Positions 51,358 to 59,554 of a stretch of 64,000 bases of DNA are shown here, in pieces. Each line of letters begins with the position of its first letter. Within the stretch, counting starts at the first letter, position 1. The stretch lies in contig NZ_JAKRKC020000002.1 in assembly GCF_022664455.2 (NCBI RefSeq), positions 2,542,001 to 2,606,000 of the forward strand, read 5' to 3'. Under the pieces are notes generated by a model. The model saw only the letters and a program-made list of their open reading frames with translations, made no database searches and was not told the origin of the DNA. This stretch comes from Actinomadura luzonensis. Its GTDB lineage: Bacteria; Actinomycetota; Actinomycetes; Streptosporangiales; Streptosporangiaceae. A program made the translations under genes and the position numbers.

Positions 51358-52328
51358 CCACCTCCCCAGCCCCGCCCCCGCCGCCGTGGCGTGGGGAGCG
51401 GCCCGCCGCCTTCCCCGGCATGCCCGCCTGGGGCATGGCCACCTCCCGCCGCAGCCTGGAGGAGTTCCAGGTGAGCCGCCTGGAGGAGGTCGACCGGGAG
51501 TGGGCGTGGGGCGGGTCGGACGGGTCGGGGGTGCGGGTCTGCGTGGTCGACACCGGCGTGGACGGCGCGCACCCGTTGGTCGCCGGCCTGGCCCGGTCCC
51601 TGGTGGTCACCCAGGCCGGCGCCCCCACGGACGAGGTGACCGCCGGCGCCGCGAACGCCGGCCCCGCCCCGGCCGCAGGCGCGCTCGGCGGCGGCGGCCG
51701 CGACGGCACGGCGGCGGTCGTCGACTGCGAGCCGACGGACCCGGCCGGCCACGGCACGGCCTGCGCGGGCATCATCCGCTCGATCGCGCCCGCCGTCGAG
51801 ATCACCTCGGTCCGGGTGCTGACGGACGGCCGGTCCGGCAGCGGGGCGGCGCTGCTCGCGGGCCTGCGCTGGGCCGTCGACGAGGGCTTCGACGTGGTCA
51901 ACCTGAGCCTGTCCACCACGCGCGGGGAGTTCCAGGGGCCGCTGCGGGAGCTCGCCGACCGGGCGTACTTCCGGCGCAGCCTGCTGGTGGCGGCGGCGCA
52001 CAACATGCCGGTGCTCAGCTACCCGTGGACGTTCTCCTCTGTCATCTCCGTGGCCAGTCACGACGAATCAGATCCGATGACGTACTACTACAACCCCGCC
52101 CCGCCGGCCGAGTTCTACGCCCGCGGCGTGCGCGTCCCGGTCGCCTGGCCGGGCGGCAGGCAGCTCCGCAGCACGGGCAACAGCTTCGCCGCGCCGCACA
52201 TCACCGGCGTGTGCGCCCTGATCCTGAGCAAACACCCGTGGCTGACGCCTTTCCAGCTCAAGTCGGTGCTCTACCTGGCCGCGAACAATGTCACCGCATC
52301 CCCTGGAGCCACCCATGGCCGTACGTGA
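51354..52328 (+). CDS. Subtilase (S8) family serine peptidase, no signal peptide
   Basis: A 324-residue subtilisin-like peptidase with a complete triad: D66 in VCVVDTGVDG, H133 in GHGTACAGI and S277 in GNSFAAPHITG. It has a short Pro-rich N terminus and no signal sequence or typical inhibitory propeptide, so it should be cytoplasmic, unlike most actinobacterial subtilases. GTG at 51354 overlaps the cyclase stop. In RiPP systems such as cyanobactins an intracellular S8 enzyme cuts the leader; a similar job on the leader-like protein or precursors is possible. Confidence 0.9.
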   Translation: MTTSPAPPPPPWRGERPAAFPGMPAWGMATSRRSLEEFQVSRLEEVDREWAWGGSDGSGVRVCVVDTGVDGAHPLVAGLARSLVVTQAGAPTDEVTAGAANAGPAPAAGALGGGGRDGTAAVVDCEPTDPAGHGTACAGIIRSIAPAVEITSVRVLTDGRSGSGAALLAGLRWAVDEGFDVVNLSLSTTRGEFQGPLRELADRAYFRRSLLVAAAHNMPVLSYPWTFSSVISVASHDESDPMTYYYNPAPPAEFYARGVRVPVAWPGGRQLRSTGNSFAAPHITGVCALILSKHPWLTPFQLKSVLYLAANNVTASPGATHGRT

Positions 52329-52944
52329 CCCGCTGCTCCCCGGCGACGTGGAGCTCACCGAGCGCCGGCTGATCATGTCCGTCGTCGAGGTGGCCCGGCA
52401 CGTCTTCGACGCCGCCGCCGCGTCGATCTTCCTGATGGACGGCGACACCGGCGAGCTGATCTTCACCGCCGTGTCGGGCAAGGGCGAGGGCCACCTGCCG
52501 GGGACGCGCTTCCCCCGGGGCACGGGGATCGCGGGCTGGGTGGCGGCGAGCGGCCAGCCGATGATCGCGGACGACGTGGCGGAGGTCGCCCAGTTCGCCC
52601 GGCACGCGGCCGAGTCCACCGGCTACGTCCCGCGCAGCATCATGGCGGCGCCGCTGATCCGGTACGAGGAGTGCATCGGCGTGCTGGAGGTGCTGGACCG
52701 CTCGGACGCCCTGCGCGGCGAGCTCGCCGACGTGGACCTGCTGGCGTTGCTCGCCACGCAGGCCGCCTGCGGCCTGGAGCTGCTGCTCCGCCTGCGCCGC
52801 ACGCACGCCGCCGCGGCGGGGCCCGGTCCGGACGACGTCCACGTGCTGCTGGAGCGCATCGCGGCCCGCCTGTCGCCGGGGAACGGCCCGGCCAGTCCCA
52901 CCGCGCTCAAACTGCTCGCCGCGGCCGACGAGCTCCTCGCCTGA
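52315..52944 (+). CDS. GAF-domain protein
   Basis: A 209-residue cytoplasmic protein with one GAF domain (about 20-160): VFDAAAASIFLMDGDTGELI, GTGIAGWVAASGQPMIADDV and LIRYEECIGVLEVLDR. No output domain follows, only a short helical tail. ATG at 52315 lies inside the end of the subtilase gene (14-bp overlap), GGAG upstream. It is the last gene of the coupled operon starting at 48020. GAF domains bind cyclic nucleotides or small ligands, which pairs well with a cyclase in the same operon (inference). Confidence 0.87.
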   Translation: MAVRDPLLPGDVELTERRLIMSVVEVARHVFDAAAASIFLMDGDTGELIFTAVSGKGEGHLPGTRFPRGTGIAGWVAASGQPMIADDVAEVAQFARHAAESTGYVPRSIMAAPLIRYEECIGVLEVLDRSDALRGELADVDLLALLATQAACGLELLLRLRRTHAAAAGPGPDDVHVLLERIAARLSPGNGPASPTALKLLAAADELLA

Positions 52945-52995
52945 CCGCGCTCCGCCGCGCCACGACCCACGCCCGCCGTCCTCTGGAGGCCGGAG

Positions 52996-53091
52996 TCAGT
53001 CCCAGAGCGGCAGCGCGCGGCCCGCCCCGTTCTTGACCGCCGCCGCGTACAGCGCCTTGGCGGCGGCCCCGGCCGCACCGGACGCGGTCAT
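52996..53091 (-). CDS. Possible 31-residue protein coupled to the GH63-like gene
   Basis: ATG at 53091 overlaps the glycosidase stop (ATGA) and opens a 31-codon ORF (MTASGAAGAAAKALYAAAVK, ending LPLWD). The overlap mimics the translational coupling used throughout this genome, but there is no homology I recognise and it may be chance. Confidence 0.35.
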   Translation of the reverse strand: MTASGAAGAAAKALYAAAVKNGAGRALPLWD

Positions 53092-54743
53092 CGCCCGTGG
53101 GCGGCGGCGAGGATGAGGTAGGCGGCGGCCGTCCAGGTGTAGGCGCGGTCGCGCAGCCCCTCGCCGGTGCGCGCGTCGAAGTTCTCCGCGAACCCGGACC
53201 GCTCGCAGAGCCGGCGGAAGCGGGCGCTGATCTCGTCGGCGAGCGCGGTGTGGCCGGCGCGGCGCAGGCCGTCCTCGATGAGGACGGTCGAGGGCGCCCA
53301 GATCGGCCCCCGCCAGTAGCCGTCGTCCTCGTAGTGCTCGGAGGACGGGTGCTCGGTGGCGAGCCCGAACGGCGTCAGGTGCTCGGCGATGCGTGCGGCG
53401 AGCGCGGTGTGCACCGGCTCGGGCAGGTCGTCGCCGAGCACGATCGGCATGAGGTCGAGCAGGCTGGAACTGCTCCACGTCTCCCCGGACAGCGCGCAGC
53501 GCGCGACGAAGCGGTCACCGGTCCACAGCTCGCGCAGCATCGCCTCGCGCATCCGGCCGGCGGCGCCGGACCAGCGGGCCGCCGCGTCCGCGTCAGGGGC
53601 GCGGCGGGCCAGCTCGCGCAGCTGCAGGACGAGGAAGGCGGCCAGGTCGGCGGTCTCGACCACCCGCCCCCGGTCGAAGGTCGTGGCGTTGTCCCAGCCG
53701 CTGTCGTTGCCGTGGTGGTAGTGCGGCAGTTCGCGGCCGGGGGCGCGGCGGGCGGTCAGCCAGAACGTGGTCCAGCGCTCCAGCAGCCGGTAGGTCTCCT
53801 CCGGGTCGCCGCCCGGCAGGCGGCCCAGGGCCCAGCCGTGGATGGGCGGCTTGACGAAGTTGTAGAGGATCTCGGAGTGGGTGACGGAGTCGGGCAGCGC
53901 GCCCGCGGCGTCCTGGTGGTCGAAGGGCAGGCGGAACTGGTCCCAGGCCAGCTCGGGCAGCCCGCCGGCGAGGGCGATGGCGGTGAAGCAGTGGTCCCAG
54001 CTCCACACCTTGTCCATCCAGTGCTTGGACATCAGCACGGCGGGCCGGGTGACGAACCCGGCGGGGCGCACGACGGCCGACCACAGCACGTACGCGGCCA
54101 GGTCGGCGGCGGGCGTGGCGTCGCCGCGCCAGGGCGCGACGGCCGCGGCGAAGGCGTCGAACTCGGCGCGCGCCGCCTTGGCCACCTGCTCGAACGGCTC
54201 CGTGCCCGGGTACGGGGCGCGCGCGGTCTCGTACTCCTCCAGGGCGATCTCCCAGTCGCCGGTCAGGGCGAGGCCGCGCTCGGCGGCGCCGAGCGCCTGC
54301 ACGCCGAGGGGGACGGCCGCGCCGTCGAGCACGGTGATCCGATAACGGCGGCCGGTCTGGTAGACGGTGAGGACGTAGGAGCCGTCGGCGGGGTCGCGGT
54401 AGAGGTAGGGACCGCTGAACGAGGTCAGCACCGGGTCGGCGGCCGTGAGCCGCAGGCCGAGCCCGCGCCCCCTGACGCGGACGGTGTCGGCCCGCTCGTA
54501 GGCGAGGGCGATGTGCCCGTCGTCGCCGCTCCAGGTGAGCTGCCCGGGCGTGGCGGTGACGACGCACCCGGCGTCCGGCGCCAGCCGCAGGATCGGGTGC
54601 ATGCCGCTCTGGTGGGAGACCAGGTGCACGTCCTGGGCGTAGGTCCGCTCGGCGATCACGGGGGAGAGGCCGAACCAGGAGCCGCGGTGGCTGAAGGGGA
54701 TGTCCCGCAGGGAGAACACCGGGCCGGGGGCGGCGACGGTCAT
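53088..54743 (-). CDS. GH63/MGH1-like glycoside hydrolase
   Basis: A 551-residue intracellular (alpha/alpha)6-barrel glycosidase resembling GH63 and mannosylglycerate-hydrolase-like enzymes. Landmarks: KHWMDKVWSWDHCFTAIALA, HHGNDSGWDNATTFDRG (probable catalytic acid region) and EHPSSEHYEDDGYWRGPIWA near the end, preceded by an N-terminal beta domain (about 1-190). ATG at 54743 follows AGAAGGGA; longer frames run through the operator. It is divergent from a LacI regulator, with overlapping LacI-type boxes between. The substrate is probably an alpha-linked oligosaccharide (inference). Confidence 0.85.
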   Translation of the reverse strand: MTVAAPGPVFSLRDIPFSHRGSWFGLSPVIAERTYAQDVHLVSHQSGMHPILRLAPDAGCVVTATPGQLTWSGDDGHIALAYERADTVRVRGRGLGLRLTAADPVLTSFSGPYLYRDPADGSYVLTVYQTGRRYRITVLDGAAVPLGVQALGAAERGLALTGDWEIALEEYETARAPYPGTEPFEQVAKAARAEFDAFAAAVAPWRGDATPAADLAAYVLWSAVVRPAGFVTRPAVLMSKHWMDKVWSWDHCFTAIALAGGLPELAWDQFRLPFDHQDAAGALPDSVTHSEILYNFVKPPIHGWALGRLPGGDPEETYRLLERWTTFWLTARRAPGRELPHYHHGNDSGWDNATTFDRGRVVETADLAAFLVLQLRELARRAPDADAAARWSGAAGRMREAMLRELWTGDRFVARCALSGETWSSSSLLDLMPIVLGDDLPEPVHTALAARIAEHLTPFGLATEHPSSEHYEDDGYWRGPIWAPSTVLIEDGLRRAGHTALADEISARFRRLCERSGFAENFDARTGEGLRDRAYTWTAAAYLILAAAHGR

Positions 54744-54773
54744 GAACAGGGTGTCCCTTCTCGGCGACTCGAC

Positions 54774-54797
54774 TCGAATCGGTTCGAATCGGTTCGA
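54774..54797. promoter_or_regulatory. Overlapping LacI-type boxes before the GH63-like gene
   Basis: TCGAATCGGTTCGA occurs twice, at 54774-54787 and 54784-54797, sharing TCGA. Each is a near-palindrome centred on CG. Matching boxes lie before the GH39-like gene at 63719-63732 and 63778-63789. Confidence 0.8.
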
Positions 54798-54926
54798 CCG
54801 ACCGTAGGCCGGGCTGGTCCCGCCCGTCAAGACGCCCGCCGCGCCCGGTCCCGCATTGGCGGGCGCCTCCGGATTGTGCGACGGTTCGACAGGCAGGCCG
54901 ATCGGCAGAGCGTACGAGGAGCACGC

Positions 54927-55943
54927 GTGAACATCGGGGAGATCGCCAGACGGGCCGGCGTTTCGCGGAGCACCGTCTCCTACGCGCTCACCGGCAGACG
55001 CCCCGTGTCGGAGGCGACCAGGCGGCGCATCCAGGCGATCATCGACGAGCTGGGCTACCGGCCCAACGCCGCGGCCAGGGCGCTGAAGGAGGGCAGGACC
55101 CGTACCATCGGGCTCGTCGTCCCGCCCGCCGGCCGCCGCCTGACGGACCTGCAGCTCGGCTTCGTGGCCAGCGTGGTCGACGCCGCCGCGCGCGCCGACC
55201 TCGACGTGCTGCTGTCACCCTCGGGCGGCGAGCACGAACGCTCCTTCGAACGCGTCGTCACCGGCCGGCGCGTCGACGGCGTCATCGTCATGGAGATCCG
55301 GCTGGAGGACGACCGCGTCACCCGGCTGCGGCACGGCGGCCTGCCGTTCGTGGGCATCGGCCGGACCGCCGACCCGGGGGACATGTCCTGGGTGGACGTC
55401 GACTACGACACCCTCATCGCCAGGTGCGTGCACCACCTGGCCGACCTCGGCCACCGGCACGTCGCCCTGGTCAACCGCAACGCCGACCTGGTCGCCGCCG
55501 GATACGGGCCCGGCCACCGCGCCCAGGAGGGCTTCGCCCGCGCGGTCGCCGAGCGCGGCCTGCACGGCACGCAGGTGTGCTGCGGCGACGACGCCCGGTC
55601 CGGCCAGGCGTGCGCCGGACGGCTGCTGGCCGAGCGGCCCGAGCTGACCGCCATCGCGACGATCAACGAGGCGGCCGTCGCCGGGATGTACCACGCGCTG
55701 AGCCTGGCGGGGCTGGCGGTCCCCGGCGACTTCTCCATCGCGGGCGTGGCCGCCCGGCACTGGGCCGAGAGCCTGCACCCGCCGCTCACGGCCGCCGACG
55801 TGCCCGCCGACGAGCTGGGCGCGCAGGCCGTCGAGCTGCTCATCCAGCGCATCGCCGACCCCGCCACCCCGCACCGCCACCTCCTGGTCGCCCCGCCGAT
55901 CTCCCTGCGCGGCACCACCGCCCCCGCCCCGTCCCGGAGGTGA
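54927..55943 (+). CDS. LacI-family regulator of the glycosidase regulon
   Basis: A 338-residue LacI repressor. Helix-turn-helix: MNIGEIARRAGVSRSTVSYA, hinge helix GYRPNAAARALKEGRTRTIG, then the sugar-binding core (VDGVIVMEIRLEDD, FVGIGRTADPGDMSWV, SIAGVAARHWAESL). GTG start at 54927 with GAGGAG upstream. It is divergent from the GH63-like gene with LacI-type boxes in the gap and converges on a sugar ABC operon. The same boxes at 63.7 kb suggest it also controls the secreted glycosidase. Confidence 0.92.
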   Translation: MNIGEIARRAGVSRSTVSYALTGRRPVSEATRRRIQAIIDELGYRPNAAARALKEGRTRTIGLVVPPAGRRLTDLQLGFVASVVDAAARADLDVLLSPSGGEHERSFERVVTGRRVDGVIVMEIRLEDDRVTRLRHGGLPFVGIGRTADPGDMSWVDVDYDTLIARCVHHLADLGHRHVALVNRNADLVAAGYGPGHRAQEGFARAVAERGLHGTQVCCGDDARSGQACAGRLLAERPELTAIATINEAAVAGMYHALSLAGLAVPGDFSIAGVAARHWAESLHPPLTAADVPADELGAQAVELLIQRIADPATPHRHLLVAPPISLRGTTAPAPSRR

Positions 55944-55964
55944 CGACGGTGCCGCTCCACCCGG

Positions 55965-56987
55965 CTACTCCTGGGCCTTGCCCCCGGTGAGGCGGGACAG
56001 GACGAGGGCGATGATGATGATGGCGCCGTTGAGCGCCTGGATCCACTGGGCGGGCACGCCCGCCAGGGTGAGGACGTTCTGGATCATGTAGAGGAGGAGG
56101 ATGCCGGTGAACGCGCCGAACATCGTCCCCTTGCCGCCGTTGAGCCCGACCCCGCCGATCACGGCGGCGGCGAACACCGTGAAGATGGCGCCGTCGCCCT
56201 GCGCGGCGGCCACCGAGGCGAGGTGGCCCGACATCAGCAGGCCGCCCAGCGCGGCGAGCAGGCCGGCCCCCACCAGCGCGGTCCAGAGCACCCGGCCGGT
56301 GCGGATGCCGGCGGCCCTGGCCGCGTCCGCGTTGCCGCCGATGGCGTACAGGGCGCGGCCGAACCTGGTGAAGCCGAGCAGCACGATGCCGGCGGCGAAC
56401 AGGATCAGGCACAGCCAGATCGAGGCGGGAACCCCGAGCCACACCGCCGAGCCGAGGTAGAGCATCGACGGCGGCAGGTTGAAGAAGGTCTGGCCGCCGG
56501 AGATGCCGGTGAGCAGGCCGCGCAGCACGATCAGCATGCCGAGGGTGACGATGAAGCCGTTGAGCCCGAAGCGGACGATCAGCAGCGCGTTGACCGCGCC
56601 GGCCAGCACGCCGACGGCCAGTGTGATCGGCACCGACCAGGCGCCCGGCAGCAGGCCGAGCCCGGCGCCGGAGCCGGCGGCGACGGTCAGCCACGCGGCC
56701 ACGCCGGGCGCGAGCCCGAAGGTCGACTCGAGCGAGAGGTCCATCTTGCCGGCGACCAGCACGATGGTCTGGGCCAGGACCAGGAGCGAGATCTCCGACA
56801 TGGTCTGCAGGATGTTGATCAGGTTGTCGCCCTGGAGGAAGATCGGGTTGACGATCTGGCCGACGACGGCGATCACCACGATCGCGGGGATCAGCGCGAA
56901 GTCGCGCAGCCGGGCGAGCCGTACCCGCGGCCGGTCCCGCTCGAGGGCGGCGGTCCCGCTGTCGCGCGCGAGGGTGTTCTCAGGCAT
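55965..56987 (-). CDS. Sugar ABC transporter permease (RbsC-like)
   Basis: A 340-residue BPD_transp_2 (RbsC-like) permease with 8-10 helices; typical stretches are MSEISLLVLAQTIVLVAGKM, FIVTLGMLIVLRGLLTGISG and AAVIGGVGLNGGKGTMFGAF. It overlaps the ATPase gene by 8 bp and completes the transporter with the lipoprotein upstream in the operon. It is the last gene before the convergent LacI regulator. Confidence 0.92.
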   Translation of the reverse strand: MPENTLARDSGTAALERDRPRVRLARLRDFALIPAIVVIAVVGQIVNPIFLQGDNLINILQTMSEISLLVLAQTIVLVAGKMDLSLESTFGLAPGVAAWLTVAAGSGAGLGLLPGAWSVPITLAVGVLAGAVNALLIVRFGLNGFIVTLGMLIVLRGLLTGISGGQTFFNLPPSMLYLGSAVWLGVPASIWLCLILFAAGIVLLGFTRFGRALYAIGGNADAARAAGIRTGRVLWTALVGAGLLAALGGLLMSGHLASVAAAQGDGAIFTVFAAAVIGGVGLNGGKGTMFGAFTGILLLYMIQNVLTLAGVPAQWIQALNGAIIIIALVLSRLTGGKAQE

Positions 56988-58497
56988 CGAGCCGGACTCC
57001 TTCCATGGCCGCCACCACGTCGTGGTCGTGCCATCCGCTGGCCAGCTCCGCGACGATGCGGCCCTGGAACATCACCAGCAGCCGGTCGCACAGCCGCAGG
57101 TCGTCGAGTTCGTCGGAGGCGATCAGCACGCCGGTCCCCTGGGCGGCCGCCTCCTCGACCTTGCCGAGCAGGAACTCCTTGGACCGCACGTCCACCCCGG
57201 CGGTGGGGGTGATCAGGACCAGCAGCCGGGGATCGGAGGTCAGCGCCCTGGCCATGACGACCTTCTGCTGGTTGCCGCCGGACAGCCCCATCACGGGCAG
57301 GCCGGGGCCGGGCGTCTTGATCCGCAGGTTGGCGATCAGGGTCCTGGCCAGCCGGTCGCGACGCCGGCCGCTGATCAGGCCCGCCGTGCCGAGCCGTTCG
57401 GGCACGGTCATGGTGGCGTTGTCGGCGATCGACATCATCGGGACGAACCCCTGGCGGTGCCGGTCGCGGGGGACGAAGCCGACGCCCGCGGCGAGCGCGT
57501 CGGGCACGCTGCCGGGACGGGGACGGCGGCCCGCCACCTCGATCGTGCCGGAGTCGGCCGCGCGCAGCCCGGCGACGGTCTCGGCGAGCTCGGTCCGGCC
57601 GCTGCCGGCCGCGCCCGCCAGCCCGACGATCTCGCCGGCCCTGACCTGGAAGCCGATCTCCCGGTAGGCCGCGCCGCTGGACAGGCCGCGTACGCCGAGC
57701 ACCACGCCGCCGCCCGCCGGCGCGGCCGTGCGGAGCGGCCCCTCGGCCAGGCGGTGGGCCTCTCCCGTCATCGCCGCGACCAGCTCGGCCTGCGGCAGGC
57801 CGGCCACCGTGGTGGTCAGGATGTGCCGGGCGTCGCGGAAGACCGTGACCGTGTCGCAGATCTCGTAGATCTCCTGGAGGTGGTGGCTGATGAACAGGAA
57901 GGTCACCCCCTGCTCCTGCAGGGCACGGACGCGGGTGAACAGCCGGGCGATGGCGGCGGCGTCGAGCTGGGCGGTCGGCTCGTCGAGGATGATGAACCGG
58001 GCGCCGAAGGACAACGCGCGGGCGATCTCCACGAACTGCCGCTGCTCCACGTCCAGCTCGCCGGCCGGCAGGCGCACGTCGACGTCCACGGACCAGGTGG
58101 CGAGCAGGTCGGCCGCCGCGCGCCGCACCGCGCTCCAGCGCACCAGCCCGAACCGGTTCAGGGCGTGGCGGTGCAGGAAGAGGTTCTCCGCCACGGTCAG
58201 CTCGGGGATGATCGTGGACTTCTGGTAGACGCAGGCCACCCGCTGCCGCCAGGCGTCCCGGTCGGCCAGGCGCGGGGCGGGCGCGCCGCCGAACCGCACC
58301 TCGCCCTCGTCCGGGGGCTGGAGGCCGGTGAGGATCGAGACCAGCGTGGACTTCCCGGCCCCGTTGCGGCCGACCAGGGCGTGGGTCGTGCCGGGCATGA
58401 TCCGGATGCCGGCCCGGTCCAGCGCGACGGTCTCGCCGTACCGCTTGGTGACGCCCACCGCCTCGGCGACAGGCGTGGCCGTCCGGTCAGCTGCCAA
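56980..58497 (-). CDS. Sugar ABC transporter ATPase (RbsA-like, tandem)
   Basis: A 505-residue double ATPase of the ribose/galactose type. First domain: Walker A GRNGAGKSTL and Walker B FIILDEPTAQLD; second domain: degenerate Walker A GAAGSGRTEL and signature MGLSGGNQQK, as usual for RbsA. TTG start at 58497 inside the end of the binding-protein gene is the best candidate; no ATG precedes the first Walker A at a sensible distance. It energises import of the sugar captured by the lipoprotein. Confidence 0.92.
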   Translation of the reverse strand: MAADRTATPVAEAVGVTKRYGETVALDRAGIRIMPGTTHALVGRNGAGKSTLVSILTGLQPPDEGEVRFGGAPAPRLADRDAWRQRVACVYQKSTIIPELTVAENLFLHRHALNRFGLVRWSAVRRAAADLLATWSVDVDVRLPAGELDVEQRQFVEIARALSFGARFIILDEPTAQLDAAAIARLFTRVRALQEQGVTFLFISHHLQEIYEICDTVTVFRDARHILTTTVAGLPQAELVAAMTGEAHRLAEGPLRTAAPAGGGVVLGVRGLSSGAAYREIGFQVRAGEIVGLAGAAGSGRTELAETVAGLRAADSGTIEVAGRRPRPGSVPDALAAGVGFVPRDRHRQGFVPMMSIADNATMTVPERLGTAGLISGRRRDRLARTLIANLRIKTPGPGLPVMGLSGGNQQKVVMARALTSDPRLLVLITPTAGVDVRSKEFLLGKVEEAAAQGTGVLIASDELDDLRLCDRLLVMFQGRIVAELASGWHDHDVVAAMEGVRLDA

Positions 58498-59554
58498 GGT
58501 TGTTGCCCCAGAGCGAGGAGTCGTCCGGCTTGACGCTCGGGACGTCCGCGTACGCGGCGCCGTCGGCGGTGACCAGCGGCGCGGAGAGCTGGTCCTCCAG
58601 CAGGCCAGGGCGCACCTGGATGATGGTGCTGCCGTGGTCGGTCGCGCCGGGCTTGAACGTCCGGCCGTCGATGGCGGCCTTGGTGTACCACAGCGCGTAC
58701 TTGGCGTACTGGTCGGCCGGCTGGGAGACGGTGGCGTCGATGTTGCCCGCGGCGATCTCCTTCAGCTCCTGCGGGATGCCGTCGTTGGAGACGACGAAGA
58801 CGTGCTTGGGGTCGCCCGGGGGGACCAGCAGGCCGCGCTGCTGGAGCACCTGGAGGGTGCCGGACAGGGCGAAGCTCGACTGCATGTAGACGCCCTTGAT
58901 GTCGGGGTGGGCGGTGAGCTGCGTCTGGAGCTTCTGCGAGGCGATCGCGCCGTCCCAGTTGGCGGCCTCGCCGAACACCGTGATGCCGGGGTAGCGGGCC
59001 TTCATGCAGTCGTTGAACGCCTCGGTCCGGTCGCGGCCGTTGATGGAGGCGAGGTCGCCCTGCAGCATCACGACCTTGCCCTTGCCGGACAGCTTCTCGC
59101 CGAGGAACTTGCACGCCTTCTCGCCGTACGCCCGGTTGTCGGCGCGCACCACCATGTAGGCGTCGCCCTGCTCGGGACGGGTGTCCACCATGACGACGGG
59201 GATCTTCTTGGCGTTGAGCTGCTGGAGGGTGGGCGCGACGGCGGCGGTGTCCTGCGGCGCCAGCACGACGCCCTTGACGCCCTGGCTGACGAAGCTCTGC
59301 ACGTTGGCGGTGAGCTTGGCGATGTCGTTCTGCGAGTTGGAGGTCTTCAGCTCCAGGCCGCTCTCGGCGCCGAACTGGGGGACGTACTTGATGAAGGAGT
59401 TCCAGAAGTCGGTGTCGGAGCGGGGGTAGTCCACCCCGACGACCGGCTTGCCGCCCCCCGAGGCGGCCGTGCCGCCGCCCCCGCCGCCCCCGCAGGCGGT
59501 GGCCAGACCGGCCGACAGGGCGACGGCCGTGCCTAAGAGGAGTGCTCGTCTCAT
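58487..59554 (-). CDS. Sugar-binding lipoprotein of the ABC transporter
   Basis: A 355-residue periplasmic-binding-protein-like (Peripla_BP_4) lipoprotein. Signal: MRRALLLGTAVALSAGLATA with lipid-attachment Cys in ATACGGG, then a Gly-rich linker. Body motifs VVGVDYPRSDTDFWNSF, GVKGVVLAPQDT and VFVVSNDGIPQELKEI are those of the RbsB class. ATG at 59554 overlaps the dehydratase stop (ATGA). The co-encoded fuconate-dehydratase-like enzyme suggests L-fucose or a related 6-deoxy/hexonic compound as ligand (inference). Confidence 0.92.
   Translation of the reverse strand: MRRALLLGTAVALSAGLATACGGGGGGGTAASGGGKPVVGVDYPRSDTDFWNSFIKYVPQFGAESGLELKTSNSQNDIAKLTANVQSFVSQGVKGVVLAPQDTAAVAPTLQQLNAKKIPVVMVDTRPEQGDAYMVVRADNRAYGEKACKFLGEKLSGKGKVVMLQGDLASINGRDRTEAFNDCMKARYPGITVFGEAANWDGAIASQKLQTQLTAHPDIKGVYMQSSFALSGTLQVLQQRGLLVPPGDPKHVFVVSNDGIPQELKEIAAGNIDATVSQPADQYAKYALWYTKAAIDGRTFKPGATDHGSTIIQVRPGLLEDQLSAPLVTADGAAYADVPSVKPDDSSLWGNNLGS

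Noticed and set aside
53097..55943. Apparent 948-residue protein with a C-terminal LacI domain
   Set aside because: The upstream two thirds is antisense to the GH63-like gene; the LacI protein has a good start at 54927.
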